Made by a program: the position numbers and the translations under genes. This document shows positions 41,847 to 53,236 of a DNA stretch of 64,000 bases, piece after piece. This DNA is from Tridacna crocea. Taxonomy: Eukaryota > Mollusca > Bivalvia > Cardiida > Cardiidae. The stretch lies in the NCBI GenBank assembly GCA_943736015.1, contig OX031058.1:16951001-17015000 (forward strand), given 5' to 3'. Positions within the stretch are counted from its first letter, which is position 1. Each line of letters opens with the position of its first letter. The notes beneath the pieces were generated by a model. It made no database searches and was not told the origin of the DNA. It was given only the letters and a program-made list of their open reading frames with translations.

Positions 41847-42749
41847 AACTTCATTGTGACTGAAAAAAAAAATGACAATCACCATGAACTGGCAAGGATC
41901 TACGAGAGGTTGCAGTGGCGTGGCCAAAAGGTTGTGGTACTAAATTAATTGCAGCCAGTATCTTGAACATGCACAAAAACCTGTCAATGATTATTTGATT
42001 GTAAAGGTTATGACATGATCTCAACTTCATCGCGTATTAGTTTGCTGATTGATCAGTGATTTGTTGGCATTTGTTTTCGCCGAATACATTTCTGCCGACC
42101 TGTCTGTGACTTAGTGGTGAAGTTTTGGTGAACTACCTGGGCTCTAGCAGCCATTAGTTGTTGACAAGTTGCAACATGGTTTCAATCATGTGCAGAACAA
42201 CCACAAACTTCAGTGCCATTCATATCGTCACTTTTCGTTGGGCACTTGCGTGGTTATAATAACAGGGAAATCCCACCACCTCTTGAAATATTGGAGCAGA
42301 AAGCTGTAAGGAGACAAGAGACAGCAGCAGAGCCACAAGTACCTGCTGAAGAAATCTCCATAACTGTTCAGATAAGGGTCCAAGGACTAATTTAACCTGT
42401 TGACATTTTGACGATGTGGATAGAAATGATTTTATCACTTCTGATGGAATGTTGATTTCAATTACCTACATGTATACAAGTAATCGCCTTTTAGAACCAA
42501 ATCGGCCACTCTAAGGTTCGCCGGCTACTCACTGAACGGTTGCAACAAATTGCAGAACAATTGCCAAATATGCGGCTAATAATTCCCAACTAATCGCAGC
42601 ACAATCACTGACCAGCTGCAAACTGTATTGCCGACCATGTTTGTATTCCATGTATGGGCATAGATTAGTTGCAATTGTCTCATTATTTACAGACCTACAG
42701 ACAGCGGTCGCATAGCAATCGCAAGCTCTGTGCAAGCCTTACAAAGCTT
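41847..42749. other. Unclassified; small open frames only
   Basis: 42213-42395 (plus, 60 codons) and 42735-42529 (minus, 68 codons) are open but show no family and no splice signals I trust. Less AT-rich than the MITE zones. Confidence 0.3.
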
Positions 42750-43050
42750 AATTATGTCGTCTGCAAAATGCTTTCAATTTGGACCAGTTGAGCATTTTGT
42801 ATGTTTGACAAAAAGTTAAAAATACAATCCCTTCACAACACATACTGACTTTGTATGACCTTTACAAAGAAAACTTTGAAAAACATTATTATAAAAGGAG
42901 AAAAGCTGGTAAAAAGCATTATCTCATGTTCCTACAATGTTTCCTACCCATCAAAAAAGTTTTTCATATTTCTTGTTGCATTTAAATTGTTGTCTGCAAT
43001 TGCTTTTAATTTGGAACGGTCTAAAATTTTGTTGTTTGATAAAGGGTTAA
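42750..43050 (+). mobile_element. PB-A right-end fragment plus diverged full PB-A MITE
   Basis: Fragment 42750-42819 (GTCGTCTGCAAAATGC to AAAAAGTTAA). Copy 42816-43050 runs to TTGTTTGATAAAGGGTTAA with a decayed hairpin (AAAGCTGGTAAAAAGCATT). Confidence 0.75.
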
Positions 43051-43134
43051 GTCTCAAAGAATAATGTTGGTTACCAATATTTTCTCCATTTTCCCAGAAA
43101 GTTTCCTTCTCTTTCAAATACAAATGCCATCTCT

Positions 43135-43364
43135 TTAATTCTTTACCCCATAGGGCATTTCTATGGTATATCTGATTGATCCTAAATAACAGTAGGGATG
43201 AAGCCGTTTTCATGGGTATATGACAATCTTTTTGATAGCATAGAAAACACTGTGACAAAAGGTGAAATTGCTTGTCACGAGCAATTTCACCTTTTGCCAC
43301 AATATTTTCCAAAGGCTCCTACAAGCAATGTGTAGAAATGAGTATCTATGGAGTAAAGGGTTAA
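43135..43364 (-). mobile_element. PB-B MITE
   Basis: TTAATTCTTTACCCCATAGG to TATGGAGTAAAGGGTTAA; hairpin centre GCTTGTCACGAGC; arm CCTAAATAACAGTAGGG. Same orientation as 31289-31516. Confidence 0.9.
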
Positions 43365-43580
43365 TTCTTTGTCGAAAGATAAAATTTTGGATATATCCAA
43401 ATTAAAGCATTTGCAGACAACAAAAGTAGCTAAAATGAAGAAAGCAGTCCTTATTGGATAGAAAATATTGGCGGAAAAGTAGAAAAATGCTGATTACCAG
43501 CACTTTTTCCTTTTCTAACAATGTTCAAAAGCTTCTTCTTCAGGGTTGTTAAAACTTGTAACCATTTGGTCAGAGGTTAA
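43361..43580 (-). mobile_element. PB-A MITE sharing TTAA with PB-B
   Basis: TTAATTCTTTGTCGAAAGAT to TTTGGTCAGAGGTTAA; hairpin AAATGCTGATTACCAGCACT imperfect. Confidence 0.82.
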
Positions 43581-43963
43581 AATGTTTTATGGAAAAGAGA
43601 ATTGGGTTCATAGAACATTTGGTATTTTACCATGCTCTGCTTTAAAATTCTCCCTAAAATCAACGTCCACATCCTAATTAAAGGGTATTTACAGCCGACT
43701 GTTTTCTGCAAAAGATACCTTTAATCTTATAAATTACCAGAAGATGAAAAGCACAGGGAACTGGGCATGGCAAGATATCGTAAAAACTGAAACAGTAGAC
43801 AACTCCTTTTTGGGAGTTTATCACCAGACATCAAAAGCTAAACATGGTGTCAAAACACTTAATTTTGCATTAAATTGTCCAGACTGGAAAAAAAATGCAA
43901 ACATGTGAGGAAACACATAATTGTCACGAACTGTGCATTGCACCCATGTCGTAACTACAGCCA
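43581..43963. other. Unclassified, no gene seen
   Basis: Spacer. Confidence 0.3.
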
Positions 43964-44192
43964 TTAACTCATTACCAAACGACAATATTTTAGGGTTCTC
44001 CAAATTGAAAGCATTTGCAGATGACAAAATAAAAGAGACTGAAAATTTGAAATTTGTTTTGTGAAGGGTAGAAAACTTTGTGGGAAAAGGAGAAAATGCT
44101 GGTTACCAGCATTTTCTCCTTTTCCCACAATGATTTTTGAGGGCTTCTTTCTCATAGTCGTCAAAAGTAAGGATTGTGTGGTATTGGGTAAA
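43964..44192 (-). mobile_element. PB-A MITE, CATTACC subtype
   Basis: TTAACTCATTACCAAACGAC to GTGTGGTATTGGGTAA; perfect inner hairpin GCTGGTTACCAGC. Confidence 0.92.
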
Positions 44193-44393
44193 CTCTTTTA
44201 CCACTTGGAAAAAATTTAGACCCATCCAAATTTCAAGCTTTTAGTCAACAATTCAACTTTGGCAAAAACAATGAGATTTTCCTTTCTGTGTGGGAAAAGA
44301 AAAACATGCTGGCATTTCTCTTTTTTCCACAATATTTCAAAAGTCTTCGTCCTTGGGGTTGTTCAAAGTTGACATTGTGTTGTAAAGGGTTTA
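44189..44393 (-). mobile_element. PB-A MITE, hairpin shortened
   Basis: Abuts the previous copy at GTAA; right end GTGTTGTAAAGGGTTTA; AAACATGCTGGCATTTCTC lacks the centre. Confidence 0.8.
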
Positions 44394-44614
44394 CCCATTA
44401 CCATACAATCCCTACTTTTGACGAACTTGAGAAAGAAACTTTTACAAGACATTGTGGGAAAAGGAGAAAATGCTGGTAACAAGCATTTTCTCCTTTTCCC
44501 ACAATGTTTTCTACCCTTCACAGAAAAAATTTCAAATTTTCAGTACATTTTGTCCTCTGCAAATGCTTTCGATTTGGACAAACCTAAAAATTTTGTCATT
44601 TGGTAATGAGTTAA
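44390..44614 (+). mobile_element. PB-A MITE, CATTACC subtype, third in chain
   Basis: TTTACCCATTACCATAC to GTCATTTGGTAATGAGTTAA; both ends CATTACC/GGTAATG; hairpin centre GCTGGTAACAAGC. Confidence 0.9.
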
Positions 44615-44620
44615 AGCACT

Positions 44621-45111
44621 TTAACTCTTTACCAAGCAACAGAATTTTAGACATGAGTCTACTTTCAAAGCAAACCACAAAATGAGTATTAGGCTCAACT
44701 GACATCATTTTCATATAAAGGGTAGAAAACATTGAGAGAAAAGGTCCTGAGAAATTGCTGAATACCAGCATCTTCTATTTTCCCTACTTTGTGTACAACA
44801 GTCTAGATTTATTTGGGCTCTTAGATTGTCTCTTGAAGTCTAATGAAAATGAAATTTTCAGTAAGAGAAAAAAGACAGAAAACTTCCAGTTTGACTCTTT
44901 CTCCATTAAAAAAAATCCCTGAGAAAGATGGTTGATGAAAACATTGTGAGAAAATGAGAAAATGCTTGCAACATGCATTATTTCTTTTTTCCCAAAAATG
45001 TTTTCTAACTTTTAGACATGTATGAATCTCATTTTGCAAATTTAATTTGCACTACTCTACTGCTTTGATTTTGGACAAGTCTTAAATTTTTTTGTTTGGT
45101 GAGAGAGTTAT
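44621..45111. mobile_element. Two decayed PB-A copies (- then +)
   Basis: 44621-44795: TTAACTCTTTACCAAGC and AGGGTAGAAAACATTGAG. 44916-45111: GAAAACATTGTGAGAAAATG to TTGTTTGGTGAGAGAGTTA. Confidence 0.65.
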
Positions 45112-45157
45112 GGGCCATTTTTTGACAATTGACATTGACAAAATATAAAAAAAAAAT

Positions 45158-45228
45158 TGGGCAGTGTAGGCCCAAGATCAGAATGCACATTCTTCCATTC
45201 TGATTTTAATCTGCATTGTCAAATATAA
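45158..45228. repeat. Palindrome, GATCAGACTGCACA family
   Basis: GCAGTGTAGGCCCAAGATCA faces TGATTTTAATCTGCATTG, with AGAATGCACA-TTC in the middle. Confidence 0.65.
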
Positions 45229-45297
45229 GCAGACATGATCAGAGTTTGTTCGAATCGTTGCTTTTTCTCTCGACATCATAAAATTTAATGTTTTAAC

Positions 45298-45476
45298 TTA
45301 ACTCTTTAGCAAACAACAAAATGGTAGTCTTGTCCAAACTTAAAGCATTTTGTAGATGACAAATTTGTGTCTCAAAAGATGGAGCTTGTCAAATAGGATA
45401 GTAAACATTGTCTGAAAAGGAAAAAAATGCTGGCTACCATAACATAGCCTTCTTTCTTCCTGTCGTTTGAGAGTTA
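45298..45476 (-). mobile_element. PB-A MITE, right hairpin arm lost
   Basis: TTAACTCTTTAGCAAACAAC to GTCGTTTGAGAGTTAA; GCTGGCTACCATAAC shows the break. Confidence 0.75.
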
Positions 45477-45555
45477 ATGTAAGTGCAGAAAAAACGAAAA
45501 TACTTTTTAATACTTTATACTTCTGAATAATAGAATACCTACATATTTTTGAGTT

Positions 45556-45590
45556 GCCTGTTTGCTACGCAAACAGGCTCTCATTCATAC
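45556..45590. repeat. Isolated terminal hairpin
   Basis: GCCTGTTTGC-TAC-GCAAACAGGC is a perfect 10-bp stem. It resembles the terminal hairpins of the Helentron-like elements, but I cannot find the partner end. Confidence 0.55.
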
Positions 45591-47600
45591 CTCCGGCCGT
45601 GTACTGCTTCCTGTCCCAAGTTCCGGTTTACGAGATAAAACAGTTTTCTAATTATTCGAGGAACAACCCAGTTTTTTTCTGTTGTAAATAATTTACAATT
45701 GTGCCTTTGTGATAATGAATATGTCTATAAAGACTGGGCTGTTTAACGGTTCAATAACAATAATTTCATCAACAAGGGTACACATTAGCCTAATGTCTGT
45801 GTAAGACATCATCTCTTAAAATAGCGCATTACGTATATTATGTAAAAATAGCTGCCGTGAACTAAACAAGTCTGCGGACACGCTGAGGTATCTTCAACTA
45901 CAAGCATCTTTTCTGCTTCTATTTGTGGACAATTCTCAGTGAAAATTGTTAGATAATTACCTATTAGAAGTACACTCTAACTCTTACAATCTTACAATCC
46001 TAACTGCAAGTCTTATTTCAATTCAACGCTCAACCTATGATTGATGCCGAAAGGCGATGCCGAGTTAACATGGAAGCTTTCAATTGCTTTTTTTCTCAAC
46101 AGTAGGCTAATTCTTTTAACGAATTTATAACGACTTGGAATGGTTGCATTGCCTTCTTGGACATTCTTACACGTTGCTTCTTCCCAGCTCTTTAATCTAG
46201 ACTTTAGATACTTTGCACACCCACATTCTGGGTGCACCAGAGATCGTACATAGCGTATGCAATGTACACGCTTCTAGGCTGTACCAAGTTATCGCTTTGC
46301 AGGTGTTTTCTGGAATGTAGCTTCGCGACAAATATAGATCTTGTAATCACGTGACCTATAAACGTCATTTGCACCACGGAAATCTTTATGAATTTACATA
46401 TTTATGAATCAGTCGCTGAACCGGCCTTTACTTTCAACGTGCACCGACCTATGTAGAGAGAGTGCTTTGAAGTTTGCTATATTTAATTGGTTTTCGTTCA
46501 TAAAGACGGCCAAATTTGTTAAAGTCTGCAGTTTTTTTTTCAATGAGTGATTAACCTAGATCTAGTATTTATTAAACAACAATTTGTACTAGTGCGGGTG
46601 TTAGAACGCAAGGTGCTTTTGTAACTGCCAAAATCTGAATTTACACTACACATGCAGTTCTAACAACCAGCAATCTGAGAAATTGACTTTTTCCTCCGCT
46701 ATAATTCAAATATAATAAAACAGATCAGTGTTTACCCGCTCGAACAAAAAGTTCTTTATTGGAGTGTTTGTAATCTTGTGAAGGGTCTTTGTAAAGGGTA
46801 ATAAAGCGAATCGAAAACATTTAATTTACACCGAAGCAATATACATGTAGACAATTTTCGATTGGTGTGGAAGCACTATAATCCCTAAGACGTTATAAAA
46901 CGCAGACAAATATTAAAGGCTGATGATCATGCTGATGGGTTATAGATTTTATTGATTTGTAGCAGCCACATTCATAGAGTCCATTGCTGGTCTAAACCTC
47001 AACCTGGACAACAACAAAAACAAATTATTTCCAAAAGACAGGTAGATCACCGAGTTAAATATTTGTTTGTGCTCCAAAGGCTACAGTTCAGTCCAATGAT
47101 CATGAAATTGTCCGGCTGTTTGGCTCAATAATATTTTTGACAAAACTGAATATAGGTCACCTGGGGTTAAAAGAAAAAGCCTAAGGTTGTCATTAGGTCA
47201 AATCAGACGAAACCGTAATAGAGCTGTAGAATCCATTTATGTTCAGTCTAATACTTATGAAACTTTGTCAGACTGCTAAGATTAGATATGATTGAGTTGC
47301 AAAAGGGCATTTTTGGGTCTAAAAGTATGTCACTAGATCCTATACCAGAAGATAATCTGGTCTTTATTTGTAAAGGGTTGTTGTCTGTGAGTAAAAAACG
47401 TTGAACTTATTAAAGCTGGTCCTGGTGCCTAAATTTTAATTTCCACCACATTTTTTTAAATGTAAAATTTAATACAGATATTTTGAATTTTAGGATGACA
47501 ACTCAGAAATATGCTTGCATATAATACTGTCCTGTGGTTAAATTATTTTGTATCTTGAATGCTTTTAATAGATTTGAACAAGAAAGGGTGAAAACTTCTA
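45591..47600. other. Repeat-poor unclassified stretch
   Basis: The longest stretch here without PB copies. Contains CACGTG (46349) and scattered CpGs around 45590-46450. A minus-strand open frame (46237-46013, 74 codons) has no family I recognise. It could hold regulatory sequence or a small exon. Confidence 0.3.
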
Positions 47601-49277
47601 ACCCATTACCCTACAGGCGACTCTCAGGACTATCAGTCCTTTGATTACTACTACTTGGACAGAAAAGGGTGAAAAGTGGGCTGGATAAAAAAAACAAATT
47701 CTTTCTCATTTTTCAAACTGACCAGGTGTTAACAGTTTCTCTCCACCTCACCATTGCCACTGTGGGCCTGTCCAATATTTTATACCTTCATATCATTGAC
47801 AGTTTAAGGTTAACAACTTTTAAAATATACCTTAAAGGCAAACTGATCATAACATACATATCCTACTTTTGCCGCTATGTTTTCACAAGTTACAAATTCA
47901 AATCAATGAAGGGAGGTAACCCAATTGCTTTCAAGAACACCAGATTATTCTTAGATCATTCACAGACAACTCTGTAAAACAGGACCAGAATGAAGCATTG
48001 GGGTCAGGGAAGAACATGTTACCTTGGGTCTGATAAATGGTGAAATGGTGAAATTGCTAATTTCGAGGATTTTGTCTATTTCCTTCAATGTGACCAGTAA
48101 CCATACATTTAACTAGCTGTCGGTTCACCGACCAGCGATATCAGAACAACCTCCTGGCAGGGCTCGAACCTTTGACCTCCTGTTCCAAACAGCAGTGATC
48201 CCTACAATTCCGTACTGTGCCGTATTGCAACGAAGTAAACCGTAAAAGACCTTGAAAATCCCTGCCTCTCCGCAGTGCATCGTGACTTTCTGTGACAAAT
48301 CTGTATCATAACTGTAGCGAATACATGGTGTAACCGTACTAATACATAGTTTTTCGTATCAAATCCTAAAAGATTTTGGGCCAACGAATTAGTATGGACT
48401 GATACGGTTTTCATACGGACTAGAGCATATCAGTATGGTCCAATACAGACTAGTAAGGTTGTTTGATCCGTAGAAATTTTTTCTGCATCTTCAAAAATAG
48501 TCAATCATCGCTACAGATATACACCGACTACTGTCAAGCTAGACGTTGTGGACAGAATGCTAAATCATTGTAGGTCTGTATCGATCAGTGACGATTAGTA
48601 CTACTCCGTATATTTGTACTAATCCATACTTGTACCGTAGCAAAATTCATAGTGTAATCTGTAGTATAATCGTCCTGATTTGCGTCGCTCTGCATTAAAC
48701 CGTGTCGAACCTTAACAATCCATATCTCTCCAGGTGCTTTTACCTACATTTTAGCGGTAGATTTATCTAACTCCATGCTCACACCGGTTGACATTTCTGT
48801 AGTCATCCGTGAGCAATTAGACCCTAGCTCTTCCATGGCGGTCTTCCATGATTATGTGACCGGGGCTTTACATGATGGTCATTTGACCTTACGGCGTGTT
48901 CAAGTCACATGATCTTGTCCATTGATCTTCTTTCTCTGTTAAACGAAATTCTTCTTATTTTTTCTTCTGCTAAGATTTATTTGCTTAAAGAAAAATTACA
49001 TTATTTGAGAGGTAAAAAAAGACAATCTTTTTTTCCAGTAGATTTTGTTTCAGCTAGTGAAATATGCCAAATTTATTAATTTGGCACCATGAGTATAGGC
49101 ATATAGGGTAAAGACAAATAATCATCTGCAAACAAGTGGGTTCTAATAATGTTAGACTACATAAATCATTAAAGGTATATTAAGATAGGAAATTTGTAAC
49201 CTTTGTAGCAACTCTTTAATAACCTTTGTAGTAACTCTTTATGGATGACGTAAAAGTTGAGAATCGCAGTCCCTTTC
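47601..49277. other. Unclassified, with small hairpin and SINE-like piece near 48111-48190
   Basis: GTCGGTTCACCGAC (48119-48132) is a palindrome. It is followed by GGCAGGGCTCGAACCTTTGA, which on the minus strand reads as a B-box-like GGTTCGAGCC. 48199-48720 has several CCGTA/TACGG words. No gene is called. Confidence 0.35.
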
Positions 49278-49499
49278 TTAACCTTTTACAAAGTTACAAA
49301 ATGTTAGACTGGTCAATCAGAAAGTGTGAAGAGACAACAATATTAATATGGCACAAATGATGGGGTTTGTATCAAATAGTCTAGAAAACATTGTGGGAAA
49401 AGGAGAAAATGCTGCTTACCAGCATTTTCTCCTTTTCCCACAATGATTTCAAAAGGCATCTTTCTAGGGATGATTAAAATCCAGGTGGTAAAGGGATAG
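49278..49499 (-). mobile_element. PB-A MITE
   Basis: TTAACCTTTTACAAAGTTAC to GGTGGTAAAGGGATAG; hairpin centre GCTGCTTACCAGC; ~10 bp missing near the right end. Confidence 0.87.
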
Positions 49500-49504
49500 G
49501 CAGG

Positions 49505-49660
49505 ACAACAATTAAGATACAAGTGAATTGATGGATTTTGTCTTTGAAACATTAGAAAACATGGCGACAAAAGGAGAAAATGGTGGACACAAGCATTTCT
49601 CCTTTTCCCTCATTATTTTTTATTTTCAAAAGCCTCTTTCCTCAGTCTGTAAAAAAACAG
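49505..49660 (-). mobile_element. PB-A remnant
   Basis: AAAACATGGCGACAAAAGG...TTTCTCCTTTTCCCTC; ends lost. Confidence 0.5.
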
Positions 49661-49981
49661 AAAACAGTGTAGTTCGATGGAGGATTCAAAAGTACTTGCC
49701 GGTGATTTATGGATACATTTGTATGGAAAGGGTCTTGATGGCATGGCATAAATGAATAAAGAGATTCTATTTATCACCAAAATGCCAAGGTGAGTTCATT
49801 ACTGCATTATAATACACTGTTGACAATTAGGGAGGCTGACATCACAATCTTAACTAGAGTGGCTAATTTGTTCCCATTCTATTCTGACACACATTTTCTC
49901 AACTGTACAACATCAGCCATAATTTATTATGGTGACTCTCGCTGATAAAGTTGCTTTTGTAGCCAGAGTGATGATCATCAT
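49661..49981. other. Unclassified
   Basis: No feature recognised. Confidence 0.3.
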
Positions 49982-50210
49982 TTAACCCTTTACCAAACAA
50001 TCCCTGGTTTTTACGACCCTGAGATAGAAGCCTTTTGAAAACATTGTGGGGAAAGGAAAAAATGCTGGTAACCAGCATTTTCTCCTTTTCCAACAATGTT
50101 TTCTACCCTGCTGAAAACAAATTGCAATTTTTGAGTTATGTTTATTTTGTAGTCTGCAGGTGCTTTCAATTTGGACCAGTCTAAAATTCCGTTGTTTGGT
50201 AAAGGGTTAA
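49982..50210 (+). mobile_element. PB-A MITE, full length
   Basis: TTAACCCTTTACCAAAC to CGTTGTTTGGTAAAGGGTTAA. Near-identical in arm words (GATAGAAGCC, TTTGTAGTCTGCAGGTGC) to the copy at 5464, about 44 kb away. Confidence 0.93.
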
Positions 50211-50435
50211 CTCGTTACCACACAATCCCTACTTTTAACGACCCTGAGAAAGAAAGCCTTTGAAAACATTGTGGGAAAAGGAGAAAATGCTGGTAACCAG
50301 CATTTTCTCCTTTTCCCACAATGTTTTCTACCCTTCCCAAATCAAATTTTGATCTTTCAGTGACTTTTATTTTGTCGCCTGCAAATGCTTTCAATTTGGA
50401 CCACTCTAAAAATTTGTTCTGTGGTAAAGTGTTAA
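50207..50435 (+). mobile_element. PB-A MITE sharing TTAA, different subtype
   Basis: TTAACTCGTTACCACAC to TCTGTGGTAAAGTGTTAA; perfect hairpin; CCCTACTTTTAACGACC arm. Confidence 0.93.
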
Positions 50436-50517
50436 CTGCACAAAAACAACTCTCTGATATTTGATGTACAGTGTCTGCTTTGGTAAAAGATCTTACTCTA
50501 GAATGAAAATCTAGATA

Positions 50518-50746
50518 TTAACCTTTTACCACACAACAAAACTTTAGACCTGTCGGAAATGAAAGCATTTGCAGATACAGTTTTATGTGGCTCATGTGAA
50601 ATGATGTTTCTTTGATAGGGTAGAAAACATTGTTGGAAAAGGAGATAATGCTGGTAACCAGCATTTTCTTCTTTTTCCCACAATGTTTTCAAAAGTCCTT
50701 TCTTTCAGGGTTGTTAAAAAGTCGTCATTGTGCGGTAAAGGGTTAA
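50518..50746 (-). mobile_element. PB-A MITE, GTCGTCATTGTG subtype
   Basis: TTAACCTTTTACCACAC to GTGCGGTAAAGGGTTAA; hairpin centre GCTGGTAACCAGC. Arm TTATGTGGCTCATGTGAAAT relates it to 16832-17046. Confidence 0.9.
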
Positions 50747-50769
50747 ACATTTAGCAGCCATTTTCTCTT

Positions 50770-50990
50770 AAGTCCTTAGCAGGAAACAAAATTTTAGACT
50801 TATCTGTCTTGAAAGCACTAATTATTGCAGACGACAAAATCAATACTGATCAAAATTTAATGTTTGTGCTCATTTTTCAGGGAAGAAAACAGTGTGGGAA
50901 ACAGAGATAATGCTGGTTTACCAACATTTTTCTCTTTTCCTACAATGTTTTCAATATTTTCTTCTGAAGGGTTGCTGAAACATAACCATA
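50770..50990 (-). mobile_element. PB-A MITE, decayed
   Basis: CCTTAGCAGGAAACAAAATT; hairpin TGCTGGTTTACCAACATT imperfect; right end lost. Confidence 0.65.
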
Positions 50991-51031
50991 ATAGAGAGGG
51001 CTTTGAAAATGTGGGGAAGGAGAAAATCCTG

Positions 51032-51260
51032 TTAACCCATTACCACACAATTCCTACTTTTGACGACCCTGAGAAAGAGGCCTTTTGAAAACACTGTAGG
51101 AAAAGGAGAAAATGCTGGTAACCAGCATTTTCTCCTTTTCCCACAGTGTTTTCTACCCTTCCCAGAACAAATTTCAAATTTTCAGTCACTTTTATTTTGT
51201 CCTCTGCAAACGCTTTCAATTTGAACCAGTCTAAAATTTTGTCGTGTGGTAAAGAGTTAA
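51032..51260 (+). mobile_element. PB-A MITE, full length
   Basis: TTAACCCATTACCACAC to GTCGTGTGGTAAAGAGTTAA; perfect hairpin. Confidence 0.93.
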
Positions 51261-51341
51261 CCAATATTTTCTCCTTATCCACAAGTGCATATAAACCAAA
51301 CTCTGTGGAAAGGGGGGCTTAATGCATCTGCGAAAAGTGTG

Positions 51342-51515
51342 GACCACGGTCAGTCTGGGCAGTCCAGCCTAGCTGACCTTGGTGAAAACTTTTCGCTATC
51401 AGTCAATTTTCCATATGTCCAAGGACCAGACCACGGTCAGTCTGGGCAGTCCAGCCTAGCTGACCTTGGTGAAAACTTTTCGCTATCAGTCAATTTTCCA
51501 TATGTCCAAGGACCA
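51342..51515 (+). repeat. Exact 87-bp tandem duplication
   Basis: GACCACGGTCAGTCTGGGCA starts at 51342 and again at 51429, and both 87-bp units appear identical through GTCCAAGGACCA. Each unit has an imperfect hairpin (CACGGTCAG...CTGACCTTGGTG). A related palindrome lies at 54648-54692. Confidence 0.95.
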
Positions 51516-51540
51516 GTCTACCTTATGATTAAGTCGGTTG

Positions 51541-51770
51541 ATAACCCTTTACTCCATAGATACTTAATTTCTACGCATTGCTTGTAGGAGCCTTTGGAAA
51601 ACATTGTGGCAAAAGGTGAAATTGCTCATGACGAGCAATTTCACCTTTTGTCACAATGTTTTCTTTGCTATCAAAAGGTGTCATATACACATAAGAAATT
51701 GTTTCATCTTTGCTGTTATTAAGAGTCAATTAGAGATACCATACAAATGCCTTATGGGGTAAAGGGTTAA
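51541..51770 (+). mobile_element. PB-B MITE
   Basis: Left TSD ATAA; CCCTTTACTCCATAGATAC to CTTATGGGGTAAAGGGTTAA; hairpin centre GCTCATGACGAGC. Opposite orientation to 31289 and 43135. Confidence 0.9.
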
Positions 51771-52077
51771 AAAAAGTGGCCATTATGGATTCATGATACT
51801 GTGATGACTTGCTTGGTATCATGCATCAAAGAGATGTATGAAGCCCCCTTTTGCCAGAGCATGGTTCATGTCCTTTCACTGAGAAATCATTATTTTAGCT
51901 ACTTTTTGTTCCTTACAAGTGTTTTTCTTAGGTAAAGGGTTAGGGATAAATCTGAAAGAAAATGTATCAAAGTAAGTAATTCACTTTTACCAGCAATTCC
52001 TTCTTTTGCCACATTGTTTTCAAATAGTTCTTCAGCATGTTAGACTCTGCTTTTGGTAGCATTTCAGCCATTACCTT
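51771..52077. other. Unclassified, PB-type traces
   Basis: TTTTACCAGCAATTCCTTC and GCCACATTGTTTTCAAATAG (51984-52027) suggest a very old hairpin copy. Confidence 0.4.
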
Positions 52078-52285
52078 TGAACTCTTTACCAAACTGGACT
52101 ACACCAAACTGAAAGCAATTGCAAACAACAATTTTTAATGCACTTTTTGATTTCCGTCTTTGATAGGGTAAAAATCATCAAGGGAAAGGGAGAAAATACT
52201 GGTTACCAGCATTTTCTCATTTTCCAACAATGTTTTCTCTTTTCTCAGGATCATTAAAACTTGGGATTGTGTTGAAAAGGGTTAA
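52078..52285 (-). mobile_element. PB-A MITE next to the exon
   Basis: Left TSD TGAA; CTCTTTACCAAACTGG to GTGTTGAAAAGGGTTAA; hairpin AATACTGGTTACCAGCATT; lies 85 bp beyond the exon's donor, inside the predicted intron. Confidence 0.82.
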
Positions 52286-52370
52286 CTTTTTTGTATACTG
52301 TATGTATAAATTACAACATTGTCATAATTTATAAAGTTCGGGAGGCCTACAAGAACTGAAAGCTACTTAC

Positions 52371-53147
52371 CACAGCTACTGTTTCTCCTCCAGGGTACAT
52401 CTGGCGTAAGGCCTGCCTCTTCAGTTCCAACAAGCAATTATTACATCCCTCACACATAATTCCTACATGATTAGTTATCTCCCTTAGTCTCCTCTCTTTA
52501 GCACCAGGAGGGAGAGGTGGCAATGGACGACTTTTAAGGCCTGCAACCCGCTTTGAGGGTGCAACCTCACTGACTGCAACCCCCTTAGAGTCAAATGGTG
52601 GAGAGAGACAACGTTTAAGGCTAGACTCAGTCACCATTGGTGACACTGGCCGTCCCAGAACAAAGGACATCTCTTCCTTAGAGTTATCTTCCTTGTTAGC
52701 ACCATCATCCTTCAGAGAAGTGATTGTCCCAAGTATAGTGTAATCCATTGTAGAATAATCAGGCTCATTCTTATTTCTAATAATTTTCATTGGCATACTT
52801 TCTGCTTTGAAATCTACAACAGCATTACTAGTGTTTTCTATAGCATCATCTAGAAACTGTTCATAACTTGGTATTTCATTATCATCAATGTTGTCATAAG
52901 TCTCTAACTCACTGATTCCATTTATTTCTGACAGACTACTCAAGGGTTTATCTAAAACATCTTCAGTATCATCATGGAAGTTTCCATTCTTGTTTACCAT
53001 TGTGGCAGAAGGCACTTTAGTTTGACTTTTCTCTTGCTGTGGCTTGCTATTAGGCGTAGGAATACGTCTTATAATAGCTTGACCCCCAAACATGTTGGCA
53101 GTGGAACTCACACTAACCGACTCTGAATAACTTTTTCCACACTCAAC
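52371..53147 (-). CDS. Internal exon, probable KIF26-like kinesin N-terminal region (partial gene)
   Basis: A 777-bp block open throughout in one frame (259 codons, phase 0 at both ends). On the minus strand it is preceded by TAATTTTTTTCAG and followed by GTAAGT, i.e. consensus acceptor and donor. The first ATG upstream lies in the presumed intron, so the true start is elsewhere. The protein is low-complexity and acidic/serine-rich for about 190 residues (FGGQAIIRRIPTPN near residue 20), then has a proline run PLPPLPP (exon residues 208-214). It ends with CEGCNNCLLELKRQALRQM, with Cys at 232, 235 and 238. I recognise the Cys-x2-Cys...ELKRQAL block from the N-terminus of KIF26A/B-type kinesins; the motor domain would lie in later exons, not seen here. 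Known role of that family: non-motile, microtubule-binding kinesins in cell migration and signalling. The splice structure is strong; the family call is moderate. Confidence 0.7.
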
Positions 53148-53236
53148 CTGAAAAAAATTACAAATGCAAGATAATACAGGTGACACACAACTTTCAACTT
53201 GGTCTTCAACTATTTATATCTCTGCAGGAGAATTTT

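Noticed and set aside
42213-42735. Two small open frames as genes
   Set aside because: Short, no family signature, no supporting context.
46013-46237. 74-codon minus-strand frame with Cys residues as another exon of the kinesin gene
   Set aside because: No KIF26-like Cys/ELKRQ block and no convincing flanking splice signals.
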